A stretch of DNA of 64,000 nt from Amycolatopsis aidingensis (GTDB lineage: Bacteria > Actinomycetota > Actinomycetes > Mycobacteriales > Pseudonocardiaceae), in NCBI RefSeq assembly GCF_018885265.1, contig NZ_CP076538.1, positions 1,090,001-1,154,000 of the forward strand. Reading direction: 5' to 3'. Within the stretch, counting starts at the first letter, position 1, and every line of letters starts with the position of its first letter. Below the pieces are notes generated by a model that saw nothing but the letters and a program-made list of their open reading frames with translations, had not been told where the DNA came from and searched no databases. This document shows positions 27,742 to 37,532 of the stretch, piece after piece. Both the position numbers and the translations under genes were made by a program.

Positions 27742-30723
27742 GTGGCCACTCGGCCCCCTGTGAACCTGCCCAAGCTGTCCAGGCGCAGCAAGGTGCTGCT
27801 GATCATCGCCGGCATCGTCGTGCTCGGCCTGCTGGTCGGTGCGCGACTGCTGGACACCTACGTCGAATGGCTGTGGTTCGGCGAGGTCGGCTTCCGCGGC
27901 GTGTTCACCACCGTCGTCATCACCAGAATCGTGCTGTTCTTCCTGGTCGGGCTGCTCGTCGGCGGCCTACTGGCGGTGAGCCTCATGATCGCCTACCGGA
28001 CCAGACCGGTGTTCGTACCGGTCTCCGGGGCCGACGATCCGCTCGCCAGGTACCGCACCACGGTGACCGGCCGGATCCGGCTGTTCGGCATCGGGATCCC
28101 GGTGCTGGCGGGGCTGATCGCGGGGGCGAGCGGGCAGGCCGACTGGCAGCGGGTGCAGCTGTTCCTGAACGGGACCAGCTTCGGCCAGGCCGATCCCGAG
28201 TACGGGATCGACGTCGGCTTCTACGCCTTCAGCCTGCCGTTCTGGAACTGGATGCTCGGCTGGCTGTTCGTGGCGGTCGTGGTCGCCTTCCTCGGCGCGC
28301 TGGGCGCGCACTACCTGTTCGGTGGCATCCGGCTGGCAGGCAAGGGCGGCCAGATCGCCGGTTCGGCCAGGGTGCAGCTCTCGGTGATCCTCGGGATCTT
28401 TGTCCTGCTCAAGGGCGCGGAGTACTTCCTCGACCGGTACAACCTGATGTTGTCCGACCGCAGTGACCAGCCCGCGTTCATCGGCGCCACCTACACCGAC
28501 CTGAACGCCGTGCTGCCCGCGAAGTGGATCCTGCTCTGCATCTGCCTCTTCGTCGCGATCGCCTTCTTCGTCGGTGCCTTCCTGCGCAACATCCAGCTGC
28601 CCGCGATCGCGCTGGTGTTGCTGATCCTGTCCGGGATCCTGGTCGGCTGGGCCTGGCCCGCCGTGCTCGAGCAGTTCTCGGTGAAGCCGAACGCGCTGGA
28701 GAAGGAGTCCGAGTCGATCCAGCGCAACATGAACGCCACCAGATATGCCTATGACCTGGAGGACGTGAACTACCAGCAGTACTCCGGACAGTCCGAGGCC
28801 ACGCCCGCGGAAGTGCGCTCCGAGACCGGCACCATCTCCAACATCCGGCTGCTCGATCCCGGCGTGCTGGAGCCGACCTTCACCCAGCGGGTCGGCAGGG
28901 AGAACTTCTACGGCTTCTCCGAGAAGCTGGACATCGACCGGTACGTCGGCGAGGACGGCAAGCTGCAGGACTACATCGTCGCCGCCAAGGAGATCAAGAC
29001 CAGCGGACTGGCGGAGAACCAGCGCAGCTGGATCAACCGGCACCTGCGCTACACCCACGGCAACGGCTTCGTGGCCGCCCCGGCGAACAAGATCGACCGT
29101 GCGCTGGAGGACGCCGACAGCGAGGGCGGCTACCCGCTCGCCGGGACCAGCGACACCGGTAACCCCACCGGGGCGCACGGCATCAAGGTGGACGAGCCGC
29201 GCATCTACTACGGCGAACTGTCCACCGACTACGCCATCGTCGGCGGTACCGAAGGCCAGGCGCCAGGGGAGTACGACACCGCCAACGAGAGCGGCTACCT
29301 CTACACGGGCACCGGTGGCGTGCCGATCGACAACCTGTTCAACCGGCTGGTCTTCGCCGCCTACGAGGGTGAGCGCAACATCCTGTTCTCCGACGCGATC
29401 AGCGACGGCGCGCAGATCATGTACAAGCGCGACCCGCGAGACCGCGTCCGGGACATCGCGCCCTGGCTGACCGTGGACGGCGACCCCTACCCGGCGGTGA
29501 TCGACGGCCGGATCAAGTGGATCGTCGACGGGTACACCACGCTCAACAACTACCCGTACTCCCAGCAGACCGAGCTGGACGACGCCACGCAGGACTCGCT
29601 GTCCGGGGTGCCCCAGCAGCAGGCCACCACGGTCAACTACATCCGCAACTCGGTGAAGGCCACGGTCGACGCCTTCGACGGCACCGTGAACCTGTACGCG
29701 ACGGACGACAACGAGCCGGTGCTCGAGGCCTGGCGCAACGTCTTCCCCGGCGTGGTCAAGCCATCCTCGGAGATCTCGCCGGAACTGCGTAAGCACTTCC
29801 GGTACCCGGAGGACATCTTCAAGATCCAGCGGGACCTGCTGACCAGGTACCACGTGCAGAGCCCGACCGAGTTCTTCAGCACGGAGACCTTCTGGGACGT
29901 CCCTGCCGACCCGACCCAGGAGGGCTTCGATCCGAACGCGGTGGGAGACGCGGCGAACCAGCCCGCCTACTACCTGCTCGCCGAGGCACCGGGCCAGGAG
30001 CAGGCGACCTTCCAGATCACCAGCTCACTGACACCGCTGAAGAGGCAGTACCTCGCGGCCTGGATGTCGGTCTCCTCCGATCCGGAGACCTACGGGGAGA
30101 TCACCGTGCTCCGGTTACCGACCGGCGGGGATGCCAGTACCCAGGTCGAGGGGCCGGTACAGGTACAGAACCGGTTCCAGAGTGACCCGCGGGTCGCCCA
30201 GGAACGGACGCTGCTGAACAACCCGAGTATCAACGTCATCTACGGCAACCAGCTGACCCTGCCGGTGGCCGGTGGGTTCCTGTTCGTGGAGCCCATCTAC
30301 ATCCAGCAGAAGAACCAGAACAGCTACCCGCAGCTGGCCAGGGTGCTGGTGTACTACGACGGGCGGGTCGGCTTCGACACCACCCTGCGTGCGTCCCTGA
30401 ACCAGGTGTTCGGTGAGGGCGCGGGTGACGTCGCCGCCGGGCCGGTCGAGGGCGGCGACGGGACCGACGAGGACCAGCAGTCGCCCAGCCCGACGAACCC
30501 GCCACCGACCGACCAGCAGGGCACCCCGCCGCCGGGCGACGGTGGCACCGGCAACGCCGAGCTGGACAAGGCCCAGGCGGACGCGCTGGCGGCATGGCAG
30601 AAGTACAAGGAGGCCCAGCGCAACGGCGACTACGCGGCGCAGGGCGAGGCCCTCGCCGCGCTGGATGACGCCATGAAGAGGGCCGAGCAGGCCAGGAACG
30701 GCGGTAACCAGCCCGGTGGCTGA
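27742..30723 (+). CDS. UPF0182 family large membrane protein
   Basis: 993 aa, the normal size for UPF0182 (Rv3193c type). Seven hydrophobic helices fill about residues 20-320 (starting LLIIAGIVVLGLLVGARLL). The rest is a large extracytoplasmic domain with YVEWLWFGEVGF, RYAYDLEDVNYQQY and GGTEGQAPGEYD-type conserved patches. The C-terminus is a Pro/Gly/Asp linker and an Ala/Lys/Glu helix ending GGNQPGG. GTG 27742 has AGGAG 8 nt upstream. The function of this widespread family is unknown. Confidence 0.93.
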   Translation: MATRPPVNLPKLSRRSKVLLIIAGIVVLGLLVGARLLDTYVEWLWFGEVGFRGVFTTVVITRIVLFFLVGLLVGGLLAVSLMIAYRTRPVFVPVSGADDPLARYRTTVTGRIRLFGIGIPVLAGLIAGASGQADWQRVQLFLNGTSFGQADPEYGIDVGFYAFSLPFWNWMLGWLFVAVVVAFLGALGAHYLFGGIRLAGKGGQIAGSARVQLSVILGIFVLLKGAEYFLDRYNLMLSDRSDQPAFIGATYTDLNAVLPAKWILLCICLFVAIAFFVGAFLRNIQLPAIALVLLILSGILVGWAWPAVLEQFSVKPNALEKESESIQRNMNATRYAYDLEDVNYQQYSGQSEATPAEVRSETGTISNIRLLDPGVLEPTFTQRVGRENFYGFSEKLDIDRYVGEDGKLQDYIVAAKEIKTSGLAENQRSWINRHLRYTHGNGFVAAPANKIDRALEDADSEGGYPLAGTSDTGNPTGAHGIKVDEPRIYYGELSTDYAIVGGTEGQAPGEYDTANESGYLYTGTGGVPIDNLFNRLVFAAYEGERNILFSDAISDGAQIMYKRDPRDRVRDIAPWLTVDGDPYPAVIDGRIKWIVDGYTTLNNYPYSQQTELDDATQDSLSGVPQQQATTVNYIRNSVKATVDAFDGTVNLYATDDNEPVLEAWRNVFPGVVKPSSEISPELRKHFRYPEDIFKIQRDLLTRYHVQSPTEFFSTETFWDVPADPTQEGFDPNAVGDAANQPAYYLLAEAPGQEQATFQITSSLTPLKRQYLAAWMSVSSDPETYGEITVLRLPTGGDASTQVEGPVQVQNRFQSDPRVAQERTLLNNPSINVIYGNQLTLPVAGGFLFVEPIYIQQKNQNSYPQLARVLVYYDGRVGFDTTLRASLNQVFGEGAGDVAAGPVEGGDGTDEDQQSPSPTNPPPTDQQGTPPPGDGGTGNAELDKAQADALAAWQKYKEAQRNGDYAAQGEALAALDDAMKRAEQARNGGNQPGG

Positions 30724-30752
30724 GGTACCGTAAGCCCGAAGTGACCCCCACT

Positions 30753-30782
30753 TTGCGGCCCGGTTTCCCGGAGGCGTAGAGT
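30753..30782 (+). promoter_or_regulatory. promoter of the first initiator tRNA
   Basis: -35 TTGCGG (30753-30758) and -10 TAGAGT (30777-30782) with an 18-bp spacer, 14 bp before the tRNA. The second tRNA has an identical -10 TAGAGT at 31060-31065, also 13 bp before its gene. Confidence 0.55.
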
Positions 30783-30796
30783 GGGGGTCACAACGA

Positions 30797-30873
30797 CGCG
30801 GGGTGGAGCAGTTCGGTAGCTCGCTGGGCTCATAACCCAGAGGTCGCAGGTTCAAATCCTGTCCCCGCTACCA
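30797..30873 (+). tRNA. tRNA-fMet (CAU), copy 1
   Basis: 77 nt with encoded CCA. The anticodon stem has the three G:C pairs (GGG CTCATAA CCC) and the acceptor begins C1 opposite U72, both initiator hallmarks. Anticodon CAT. It lies 73 bp past the UPF0182 stop. Confidence 0.96.
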
Positions 30874-30880
30874 CAGCGAA

Positions 30881-30913
30881 ACGGCCCGATCCGCAGCACG
30901 CGGGTCGGGCCGT
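30881..30913 (+). terminator. hairpin after initiator tRNA copy 1
   Basis: ACGGCCCGA (30881-30889) pairs with TCGGGCCGT (30905-30913), extended by CCGC/GCGG inside. It starts 8 bp past the tRNA 3' end. Confidence 0.7.
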
Positions 30914-31078
30914 CTGCCGCCAGGGGTCCGGCCGGATCCGGGTGGCGCGGGCCCCTTTGTGTGCCTATGTCGACAAAGCGACTCGCCAGCGGCTTGATCT
31001 ACAGTGGACCTGGTCGGCCGGACCGGGGGGGTGCCCGAAGGCGCCGGAACCGGACAGGGTAGAGTTGTCCTATAACGA

Positions 31079-31155
31079 CGCGGGGTGGAGCAGTTCGGTA
31101 GCTCGCTGGGCTCATAACCCAGAGGTCGCAGGTTCAAATCCTGTCCCCGCTACCA
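31079..31155 (+). tRNA. tRNA-fMet (CAU), copy 2
   Basis: 77 nt, identical in sequence to the copy at 30797-30873 including CCA. It has the same initiator features and carries the same 5-nt ACGAC stretch region before the gene (AACGACGCGGGG). A separate promoter and terminator show it is an independent unit, not a tandem transcript. Confidence 0.96.
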
Positions 31156-31157
31156 CT

Positions 31158-31200
31158 GCGAAATGGCCCGTGCACATGCAGCGTGCACGGGCCATTTCGC
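31158..31200 (+). terminator. hairpin after initiator tRNA copy 2
   Basis: A perfect 18-bp stem, GCGAAATGGCCCGTGCAC (31158-31175) with its complement at 31183-31200 and a 7-nt loop. It begins 2 bp after the encoded CCA. Confidence 0.82.
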
Positions 31201-31303
31201 GTTCCTGGCCCCTGGGGTTCGGCCGCATCGGCTCTGCCAGTTGGGGGACATGAGGGGGCCAGATTGCCCCGGAACGCCGACTGGTTTAGGCCATCTGGCG
31301 TGA

Positions 31304-31336
31304 TCCACAGTGGACGGATATGGTGACCACTGTGGA
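31304..31336. promoter_or_regulatory. inverted repeat upstream of the PadR gene
   Basis: TCCACAGTGGAC (31304-31315) and GACCACTGTGGA (31325-31336) form an inverted repeat with one mismatch, 31 bp upstream of the PadR start. Likely its own operator. Confidence 0.5.
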
Positions 31337-31367
31337 CAGATAGACGAAAACGTGGCACGGTAAGGGG

Positions 31368-31868
31368 GTGTCCGATTTGAATGCAACCGCCGCAGCTCTG
31401 CTTGGCCTGCTCCACGACGGCCCCGCCACCGGTGGGCAGCTCGTCGCCGAAGCCGAGGAACGCTTTGGCACGTTCTTCAGCGTCACCAGGAGCCAGGTCT
31501 ACCGGGAGCTTCCAGCTCTGGCCAAGGAAGGCCTCGTCCGCCTTGGTAAGCAGGGGCCGCGCTCGAGCCAGCAATATGTCATCACCGCCGCCGGTAAGCG
31601 GGCCTTCAAGTCCTGGCTGACCTCGGAGTCGGGGCCGGACCATCTGCGCAGCCCGCTGATCCTGCGCCTGGTCCATTCCGGTTCGCTGACCGCCAAGCAG
31701 CGCGCCAACCTGTTGGACTCCGCGCGGGAGACCTACAGCCAGGAGCTGGACGACGCCAAGGCCGCGGCCAAGGCCGCGCCGGATCCCTACGCCAAGGCGA
31801 TCGCCGAGTTCGGCCAGGCCCACGCCAAGGCCGCACTGAAGCTGCTGGACACCGTTGCCGCGAACTGA
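31368..31868 (+). CDS. PadR family transcriptional regulator
   Basis: 166 aa. N-terminal winged helix of the PadR type (LLGLLHDGPATGGQLVAEAEERFGTFFSVTRSQVYRELPALAKEGLVRL, then QQYVITAAGKRAF) and a C-terminal helical dimerisation region rich in Ala/Lys (LDDAKAAAKAAPDPYAKAI). GTG 31368 directly follows AAGGGG. No target gene is adjacent other than prfB downstream, from which it is separated by a strong hairpin. An inverted repeat lies just upstream. Confidence 0.88.
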   Translation: MSDLNATAAALLGLLHDGPATGGQLVAEAEERFGTFFSVTRSQVYRELPALAKEGLVRLGKQGPRSSQQYVITAAGKRAFKSWLTSESGPDHLRSPLILRLVHSGSLTAKQRANLLDSARETYSQELDDAKAAAKAAPDPYAKAIAEFGQAHAKAALKLLDTVAAN

Positions 31869-31880
31869 CGACAGCCATCG

Positions 31881-31920
31881 CCCTGGCGGCCTGCGGCCGG
31901 TGTGCCGCAGGCCGCCAGGG
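31881..31920 (+). terminator. hairpin between the PadR gene and prfB
   Basis: A 17-bp stem, CCCTGGCGGCCTGCGGC (31881-31897) with its complement at 31904-31920 and a 6-nt loop. No T-run. It begins 12 bp after the PadR stop and ends 23 bp before prfB. Confidence 0.75.
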
Positions 31921-31943
31921 AGGTTGCCGTAACCTTGTCTGGT

Positions 31944-33053
31944 GTGAGTGCTGAGTTCGAAACAGACCTGAAGGACCTCGCTGCCAAGCTGGCCCAGGTC
32001 GAGTCGGTGATGGACCTGGATGCGCTGCGCGCGCAGGTCGCCGACCTGGAACAGCAGGCTGCGGACCCGAGCCTCTGGGACGACCCCGAGTCAGCACAGA
32101 AGGTGACCAGCCAGCTCTCGCACCGGCAGGCCGAGCTGCGCAGGGTGACCGAGCTGCGCCAGCGGCTCGACGACCTCGGCGTGCTGCACGAGCTGGCCAA
32201 GGCCGAGGGCGACTCCGCGAGCCTGACCGAGGCCGACACCGAGCTGGCCGAGCTGACCAGGGAGATCGATGCGCTCGAGGTGCGCACGCTGCTGTCCGGG
32301 GAGTACGACGCGCGTAACGCCGTGGTGACCATCCGGTCCGAGGCCGGCGGCGTGGACGCCGCCGACTGGGCCGAGATGCTGCTGCGGATGTACCTGCGCT
32401 GGGCCGAGCGGCACGGCTACCCGACCGATGTGTACGACATCTCCTACGCCGAGGAGGCCGGCATCCGCTCGGCCACCTTCCGGGTGGTCGCGCCGTACGT
32501 CTACGGCACGTTGTCGGTCGAGCAGGGGACGCACCGGCTGGTGCGGATCTCGCCATTCGACAACCAGGGCCGGCGGCAGACCTCCTTCGCGCACGTCGAG
32601 GTCATGCCCGAGGTGGAGGAGGTCGACCACATCGACATCCCGGAGAAGGACATCCGGGTCGATGTGTACCGATCGTCAGGGCCTGGTGGACAGAGCGTGA
32701 ACACCACCGACTCGGCCGTGCGGTTGACCCACATCCCCACCGGGGTGGTGGTGTCCTGCCAGAACGAGAAGTCCCAGCTGCAGAACAAGGTCGCCGCCAT
32801 GAAGGTGCTGCAGGCCAAGCTGCTGCAGCGGAAGAAGGAAGAGGAACGCGCCGAGCTGGACGCCCTGCGCGACGTCGGGTCCAGCTGGGGCAACCAGATG
32901 CGGTCCTACGTGCTGCACCCGTACCAGATGGTCAAGGACGTGCGCACCGAGTTCGAGGTGGGCAACCCTTCCGCGGTGCTGGAGGGCGATATCGACGGCT
33001 TCCTCGACGCGGGCATCCGCTGGCGGAAGCAGCGCGGCGACAACGCAGCGTAA
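31944..33053 (+). CDS. prfB: peptide chain release factor 2
   Basis: 369 aa. RF2 that terminates at UGA and UAA. The SPF stop-codon motif is in [17 protein letters not shown], and the catalytic GGQ is in [17 protein letters not shown]. The gene is read in a single frame, without the in-frame UGA and +1 frameshift of E. coli prfB. GTG 31944 gives the standard VSAEFETDL start. First gene of a conserved prfB-ftsE-ftsX-smpB order. Confidence 0.97.
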   Translation: MSAEFETDLKDLAAKLAQVESVMDLDALRAQVADLEQQAADPSLWDDPESAQKVTSQLSHRQAELRRVTELRQRLDDLGVLHELAKAEGDSASLTEADTELAELTREIDALEVRTLLSGEYDARNAVVTIRSEAGGVDAADWAEMLLRMYLRWAERHGYPTDVYDISYAEEAGIRSATFRVVAPYVYGTLSVEQGTHRLVRISPFDNQGRRQTSFAHVEVMPEVEEVDHIDIPEKDIRVDVYRSSGPGGQSVNTTDSAVRLTHIPTGVVVSCQNEKSQLQNKVAAMKVLQAKLLQRKKEEERAELDALRDVGSSWGNQMRSYVLHPYQMVKDVRTEFEVGNPSAVLEGDIDGFLDAGIRWRKQRGDNAA

Positions 33054-33137
33054 CCACGCCGTAGCGCAATCGTCGCTGGTAGCCCCTGCCAGGAGGCAAC
33101 CAGGGCTTAACGGTGGCCATGAGTAGGATGGCGCATC

Positions 33138-33827
33138 GTGATCCGGCTCGACAGTGTTTCCAAGGTCTACAAGACCTCGACCCGTCCGGCGCTGGACGGC
33201 GTCTCCGTCGATGTGGACAAGGGTGAGTTCGTCTTCCTGATCGGACCTTCGGGGTCCGGCAAGTCGACCTTCCTCCGCCTGCTGCTGCGCGAGGAGGTGC
33301 CGAGCAAGGGCCGGGTGTACGTGTCCAACTTCGACGTGGCGAAGATGGCCCGGCGCAGGATCCCCCGGCTGCGCCAGACCATCGGCTGCGTCTTCCAGGA
33401 CTTCCGGCTGCTGACCAACAAGACGGTCTCGGAGAACGTCGCGTTCGCGCTCGAGGTGATCGGCAAGCCGAAGCACACCATCACCAAGGTCGTGCCCGAG
33501 GTGCTCGAGCTGGTCGGGCTGGACGGCAAGGCCGACCGGATGCCGCACGAGCTCTCCGGTGGCGAGCAGCAGCGGGTGGCGATCGCGCGGGCCTTCGTGA
33601 ACCGGCCGCTGGTGCTGCTGGCCGACGAGCCGACCGGGAACCTGGACCCGGACACCAGCCAGGACATCATGCTGCTGCTGGAGCGGATCAACCGCACCGG
33701 AACCACGGTGGTGATGGCCACGCACGACCACTCGATCGTCGACTCGATGCGTCGCAGGGTCGTCGAGTTGCAGCTCGGCAAGGTGATCCGGGACGACAAA
33801 CGCGGCGTGTACGGCGTGGGTCGCTGA
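33138..33827 (+). CDS. ftsE: cell division ATP-binding protein FtsE
   Basis: 229 aa, normal length. ABC ATPase with Walker [11 protein letters not shown] (about residue 37), Q-loop VFQDFRLL, signature [14 protein letters not shown], Walker [13 protein letters not shown] and the switch His in [10 protein letters not shown]. It pairs with FtsX to drive a periplasmic peptidoglycan hydrolase rather than solute transport. GTG start at 33138. FtsX follows after 67 bp. Confidence 0.97.
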   Translation: MIRLDSVSKVYKTSTRPALDGVSVDVDKGEFVFLIGPSGSGKSTFLRLLLREEVPSKGRVYVSNFDVAKMARRRIPRLRQTIGCVFQDFRLLTNKTVSENVAFALEVIGKPKHTITKVVPEVLELVGLDGKADRMPHELSGGEQQRVAIARAFVNRPLVLLADEPTGNLDPDTSQDIMLLLERINRTGTTVVMATHDHSIVDSMRRRVVELQLGKVIRDDKRGVYGVGR

Positions 33828-33894
33828 CCCGCGCGCCGTACCCTCGGCACACCCCCACCCCGACAAGCCCCGACCCCAAGGGAAACGGCCCCCG

Positions 33895-34794
33895 ATGCGC
33901 GCCAGCTTCGTGTTCAGCGAGGTCATCACCGGTCTCCGCCGGAACCTGACGATGACCATCGCGATGATCCTCACCACCGCGGTCTCGCTAGCCATGCTGG
34001 GCGGTGGCCTGCTGATCGTCCGCACCATCGACAAGATGAAGGTGAACTACCTCGACGACGTCGAGGTCACGGTCTTCCTCACCGAGGACATCAGCGCGAA
34101 CGACCCGGCCTGCGCCAAGGAGCCATGCTCGACCCTGCGCCAGCAGCTGGAGGACAACGAGGCCGTCGAGTCGGTGGTTTTCGAGAACCGGCAGGACGCC
34201 TTCGAGCGGTTCAAGCGGATCTTCGAAGGGCAGCCGGAGCTGGTCGAGCTGGCCCGCCCGGAGTCGCTACCCGCGTCCTTGCAGGTCAAACTGTTCAACC
34301 CGGAACGAAGTGAGCTCATCGTCCAGGAGTTCAGCGGTCAGGCCGGAGTGGACAAGGTCAGTGACCAGAACAAGTTCCTGGAACGGTTCTTCAACCTGCT
34401 CAACGGCGGCAGAGACCTGACACTGGTGATCGCGCTGGTGCTGGCCGCCGCGGCCCTGCTGCTGATCGCGAACACCATCCAGCTGTCCGCCTTCACCAGA
34501 CGCACCGAGGTCGGCATCATGCGGCTGGTCGGCGCGACCAGGTGGTACACCCAGTTACCCTTCCTGCTGGAGGCCGTGGTCGCGGGCGTGATCGGTGCCG
34601 TACTCGCGGTGGGGCTGCTGATCGGCGGGAAGTTCCTCTTCCTCGACCGGATCTTCGGCGCCACCGGCGGGACGATTCCGGAGATCCAGGTGTTCGACGT
34701 GCTGTTCCCGGTCGCTCCGGTGCTACTCGGAGTGTCCATATTGATCTCGGCCATCACCGGATACATCACGTTGCGCCTGTACGTCCGGCATTAA
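33895..34794 (+). CDS. ftsX: cell division membrane protein FtsX
   Basis: 299 aa. Four membrane helices: one near residues 20-45, then a large extracellular loop (about 45-170, with paired Cys in [11 protein letters not shown]), then three in the C-terminal half ([59 protein letters not shown]). The extracellular loop activates a cell-wall hydrolase. FtsE partner upstream. Confidence 0.96.
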   Translation: MRASFVFSEVITGLRRNLTMTIAMILTTAVSLAMLGGGLLIVRTIDKMKVNYLDDVEVTVFLTEDISANDPACAKEPCSTLRQQLEDNEAVESVVFENRQDAFERFKRIFEGQPELVELARPESLPASLQVKLFNPERSELIVQEFSGQAGVDKVSDQNKFLERFFNLLNGGRDLTLVIALVLAAAALLLIANTIQLSAFTRRTEVGIMRLVGATRWYTQLPFLLEAVVAGVIGAVLAVGLLIGGKFLFLDRIFGATGGTIPEIQVFDVLFPVAPVLLGVSILISAITGYITLRLYVRH

Positions 34795-34834
34795 GGACCT
34801 GCATACCCCGGCAACGAACACGTAGAGTCGTCAT

Positions 34835-35317
34835 ATGCCCAAGGAACAAGGCCGCAAGGTGATCGTGTCGAACCGCAGGGCGCGGCACGACTACTCGATC
34901 CTGGACACCTACGAAGCCGGCCTCGTACTCGTGGGCACCGAGGTGAAGAGCCTGCGTGCGGGCAGGGCCTCGCTGGCCGACGCGTTCGCCACCGTGGACG
35001 ACGGCGAGGTCTGGCTGCGCGGGGTGCACATCCAGGAGTACGAGCACGGCACCTGGACCAACCACGAGGCGCGCCGCAAGCGCAAGCTGCTGCTGCACCG
35101 CGGCGAGATCGAGAAACTGATCGGCAAGACCAAGGAGACCGGGCTGTCCCTGGTCCCGCTGTCGATGTACTTCAAGGACGGCAAGGTCAAGGTGGAGCTG
35201 GCCCTGGCAAGGGGCCGCAAGGCACACGACAAGCGGCAGGCCATCGCCAAGCGGGACGCCGAACGGGAGATGGCCAAGGCGATGGGCCGCGCGGTCAAGG
35301 GCAAGTACCGCGGTTGA
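34835..35317 (+). CDS. smpB: SsrA-binding protein SmpB
   Basis: 160 aa. tmRNA partner in trans-translation. Typical are [60 protein letters not shown] and the basic C-terminal tail ([22 protein letters not shown]) that enters the ribosomal mRNA channel. Its stop overlaps a TTG start of the next gene. The RNA partner ssrA is on the same strand 6.2 kb downstream. Confidence 0.97.
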   Translation: MPKEQGRKVIVSNRRARHDYSILDTYEAGLVLVGTEVKSLRAGRASLADAFATVDDGEVWLRGVHIQEYEHGTWTNHEARRKRKLLLHRGEIEKLIGKTKETGLSLVPLSMYFKDGKVKVELALARGRKAHDKRQAIAKRDAEREMAKAMGRAVKGKYRG

Positions 35318-36178
35318 CCGGTCCCGAGTCCGACGCCGAGGTCGCGTCCTGGGTCCGCTCGCTCGGCCTGGACGGCTTGGTGGACATCCACGTGCACTTC
35401 CTGCCCGAGCGGATGCTGCACAAGGTCTGGGCGTACTTCGACCGGGCCGAGGAGCACTACGGGATGCGCTGGCTGGTGCACTACCGGCTGCCCGAGGCGG
35501 ACCGGCTCGCCGCGCTGCGCGCCCTCGGGCCGATCCGATTCGCCCCGCTGGCCTACCCGCACAAACCCGGGATGGCGCGCTGGCTCAACGAGTGGGTCGC
35601 CGGGTTCGCCGCGCGCACCCCGGAGGCCGTGCCAACGGCCACCCTGTATCCGGAGCGCGGGGTGTCCGGCTACCTGGAAGCGGCCCTGCGGGCCGGTGCC
35701 CGCTGCGTGAAGGCCCACGTGCAGGTCGGCGACTACGACCCGCGAGCGGAGCTGCTGGCCGAGGCCGGGGTGCCGGTGGTGGTGCATGCCGGGCACGGCC
35801 CGCTGCGTGGCGCCTACACCGGCCTGGACGTGTTCGAGCAGGTCCTCGCCCGCCATCCGCGCCTGGTGACGGTGCTCGCGCATGCCGGACTACGCCGGGG
35901 CCGTGGACCTGGTGTCCAGGTACCCGAACGTGTACCTGGACACCACCATGGTGGGCGTGCCGTTCAGCGAGCACCGGTGGCCGCTGCCCGCGGACTGGGC
36001 CGGGTCACTGGCGCGGATCGCGGATCGGGTGGTGCTGGGCACCGATTTCCCGAACATTCCCTACCCCTACGCCACCCAGCTGCGGGCGATCGCGGGCTGG
36101 GCCGCCGACGCCCGCCTCGGGGAACCGTTCCTGCGGGCCGTCCTGCACGACACCCCCGCCAGCCTGCTCACCCGCTGA
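35314..36178 (+). pseudogene. amidohydrolase family gene interrupted by a frameshift
   Basis: Starting at TTG 35314 (overlapping the smpB stop), the protein reads as an amidohydrolase: metal motif LVDIHVHFLPERML, VVVHAGHGPLRG and VTVLAHAG. Near 35885 the frame changes. The continuation is in another frame from 35882 (MPDYAGAVDLVSRYPNVYLDT, VVLGTDFPNIPYPY and SLLTR stop at 36178). The expected joint LAHAG-MPDYAG suggests about eight bases are missing between GCGCA and TGCCGGAC, although a one-base insertion fits the frame change too. Either a real pseudogene or a sequencing error. The N-terminal frame alone would give 292 aa with a spurious tail. Confidence 0.75.
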
Positions 36179-37438
36179 CCCCATCCGGGTGAGCAGGAAG
36201 GCGGTGAGGACCAGGGCCACCCAGGGCAGCGGGCTGTCCGCGAGGGTGCCGCCTTCGGGGGTGGTGAATCCGCCTGCGGCCAGGCCGAGCAGGCCGGTCG
36301 CGCCCAGCAGCGCCGCGCAGGCCAGCTGCCAGACCGGCGCCTGCCGGGCTGGCCGGGGCAGCGGCATGCCCTCGAACCGCCCGAACACCCGCAGCAGCCT
36401 GCCCAGCACGGCGGCGGCCGCGCCGACCCACAGCGGGAGCATGGCCAGCCACAGCGGCGTGCCCGGCTCCGGGGTGGCGTAGCCGAGGCCGAGCACGGCG
36501 ACCCCGGCCACGGCCACCAGCGCGGGCATATGCCACAGGTAGATGCTCATGAACCGCGGCCCGAGCCAGCGCAGCGCCGCGCCCGCGACCGGGGTGGCCG
36601 CCAGCCGGTTCAGTTCCGGGCGCACCGCCAGCAGCAGGCCGACCTGCCCGATGGCGAGGCTGACCAGCAGCGCGCTCGGCGGGCTCATGTTGGACACCGG
36701 AGCCCCCGGCATGCCGATCATGCTCGCCGGGTACGGACCGAAGGCCACCAGCAGCGCGGTGACGCCGAAACCGGCCACGGACAACCCGGCCGCCGCCCGG
36801 CGACCGAACTCGCCGAGCCGCCCATCGGCGTAGTGGAAGCCGAGCTGGTGCACCGCGAGCCAGACGAACAGCGCGTTGGCATAGCCGATCAGCGGGGTGT
36901 CACCGAATCGGGCGATATCGACCAGCACCGCGGCCGCGGCAAGCGCCGCCGGTACGGCCAGGCCCCAGCGCTGGTGCGCCCGCGCCAGCAGCGGGGTCAG
37001 CAGCACGGTCGGCAGGTAGACGGCGAGGAACCAGAGCAACTGCGCCGCGATCGCACCGGCCACCTCCACCGGCTGCTCCGGCACCCCGGCACCGCGCAGC
37101 AGCGGCGGCACCGCAAGCCAGACGGCCAGCAGCGGCAGTACCGGCAGCAGCAGACGCTGCACCCGCGCGCCGAGCCAGTCCCGCACCGCGGGCGCCCTGC
37201 GCAGGGACAGCAGGTTCGCCGCGCCGCCAGCGAAGAAGACCAACGGCATGACCTGCGACAACCAGGTCACCAGCCACCAGCCCGGGGTGGCGAGGGCGTT
37301 GCCGGTGGCGAGGTGGCCGTCCTGGTAGCCGAGCACCGGCATGATCCAGTGCTGGCCGACCACCGCCACGATCGCCCCGGCCCGGACGACATCGAGGAAG
37401 GAGTCCCTCCGAACAGGGCTTTTCTGGCTGGAACGCAT
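36005..37438 (-). CDS. membrane acyltransferase (AT3/OafA-like family)
   Basis: 477 aa with about ten membrane helices. Acyltransferase-3 features include FLDVVRAGAIVAVVGQHW (residues about 14-31) and MSIYLWHMPAL. These enzymes O-acylate sugars or lipids. The last 57 codons (from SAGEQAGG) overlap the 3' end of the amidohydrolase gene by 174 bp and are only the antisense of it, so the normal stop has apparently been lost and the mature C-terminus should be near LLTRMG. ATG at 37438. Confidence 0.82.
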   Translation of the reverse strand: MRSSQKSPVRRDSFLDVVRAGAIVAVVGQHWIMPVLGYQDGHLATGNALATPGWWLVTWLSQVMPLVFFAGGAANLLSLRRAPAVRDWLGARVQRLLLPVLPLLAVWLAVPPLLRGAGVPEQPVEVAGAIAAQLLWFLAVYLPTVLLTPLLARAHQRWGLAVPAALAAAAVLVDIARFGDTPLIGYANALFVWLAVHQLGFHYADGRLGEFGRRAAAGLSVAGFGVTALLVAFGPYPASMIGMPGAPVSNMSPPSALLVSLAIGQVGLLLAVRPELNRLAATPVAGAALRWLGPRFMSIYLWHMPALVAVAGVAVLGLGYATPEPGTPLWLAMLPLWVGAAAAVLGRLLRVFGRFEGMPLPRPARQAPVWQLACAALLGATGLLGLAAGGFTTPEGGTLADSPLPWVALVLTAFLLTRMGSAGEQAGGGVVQDGPQERFPEAGVGGPARDRPQLGGVGVGNVREIGAQHHPIRDPRQ

Positions 37439-37532
37439 GCCCCAAAGCCTGGCCGGAACGGGCGGCTGGAACAGCCCGGCTGGCAGGTGTCTTCGGCCTC
37501 GGGTGCACCGGCCCGCCGCGGTGGGGGTGTCC

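Noticed and set aside
27967..29853. A 628-codon minus-strand frame in UPF0182.
   Set aside because: Antisense of a well-conserved gene, with the amino-acid bias typical of high-G+C shadow frames.
31944..32100. Programmed frameshift in prfB.
   Set aside because: The gene is open in one frame from the GTG, as is usual in actinobacteria.
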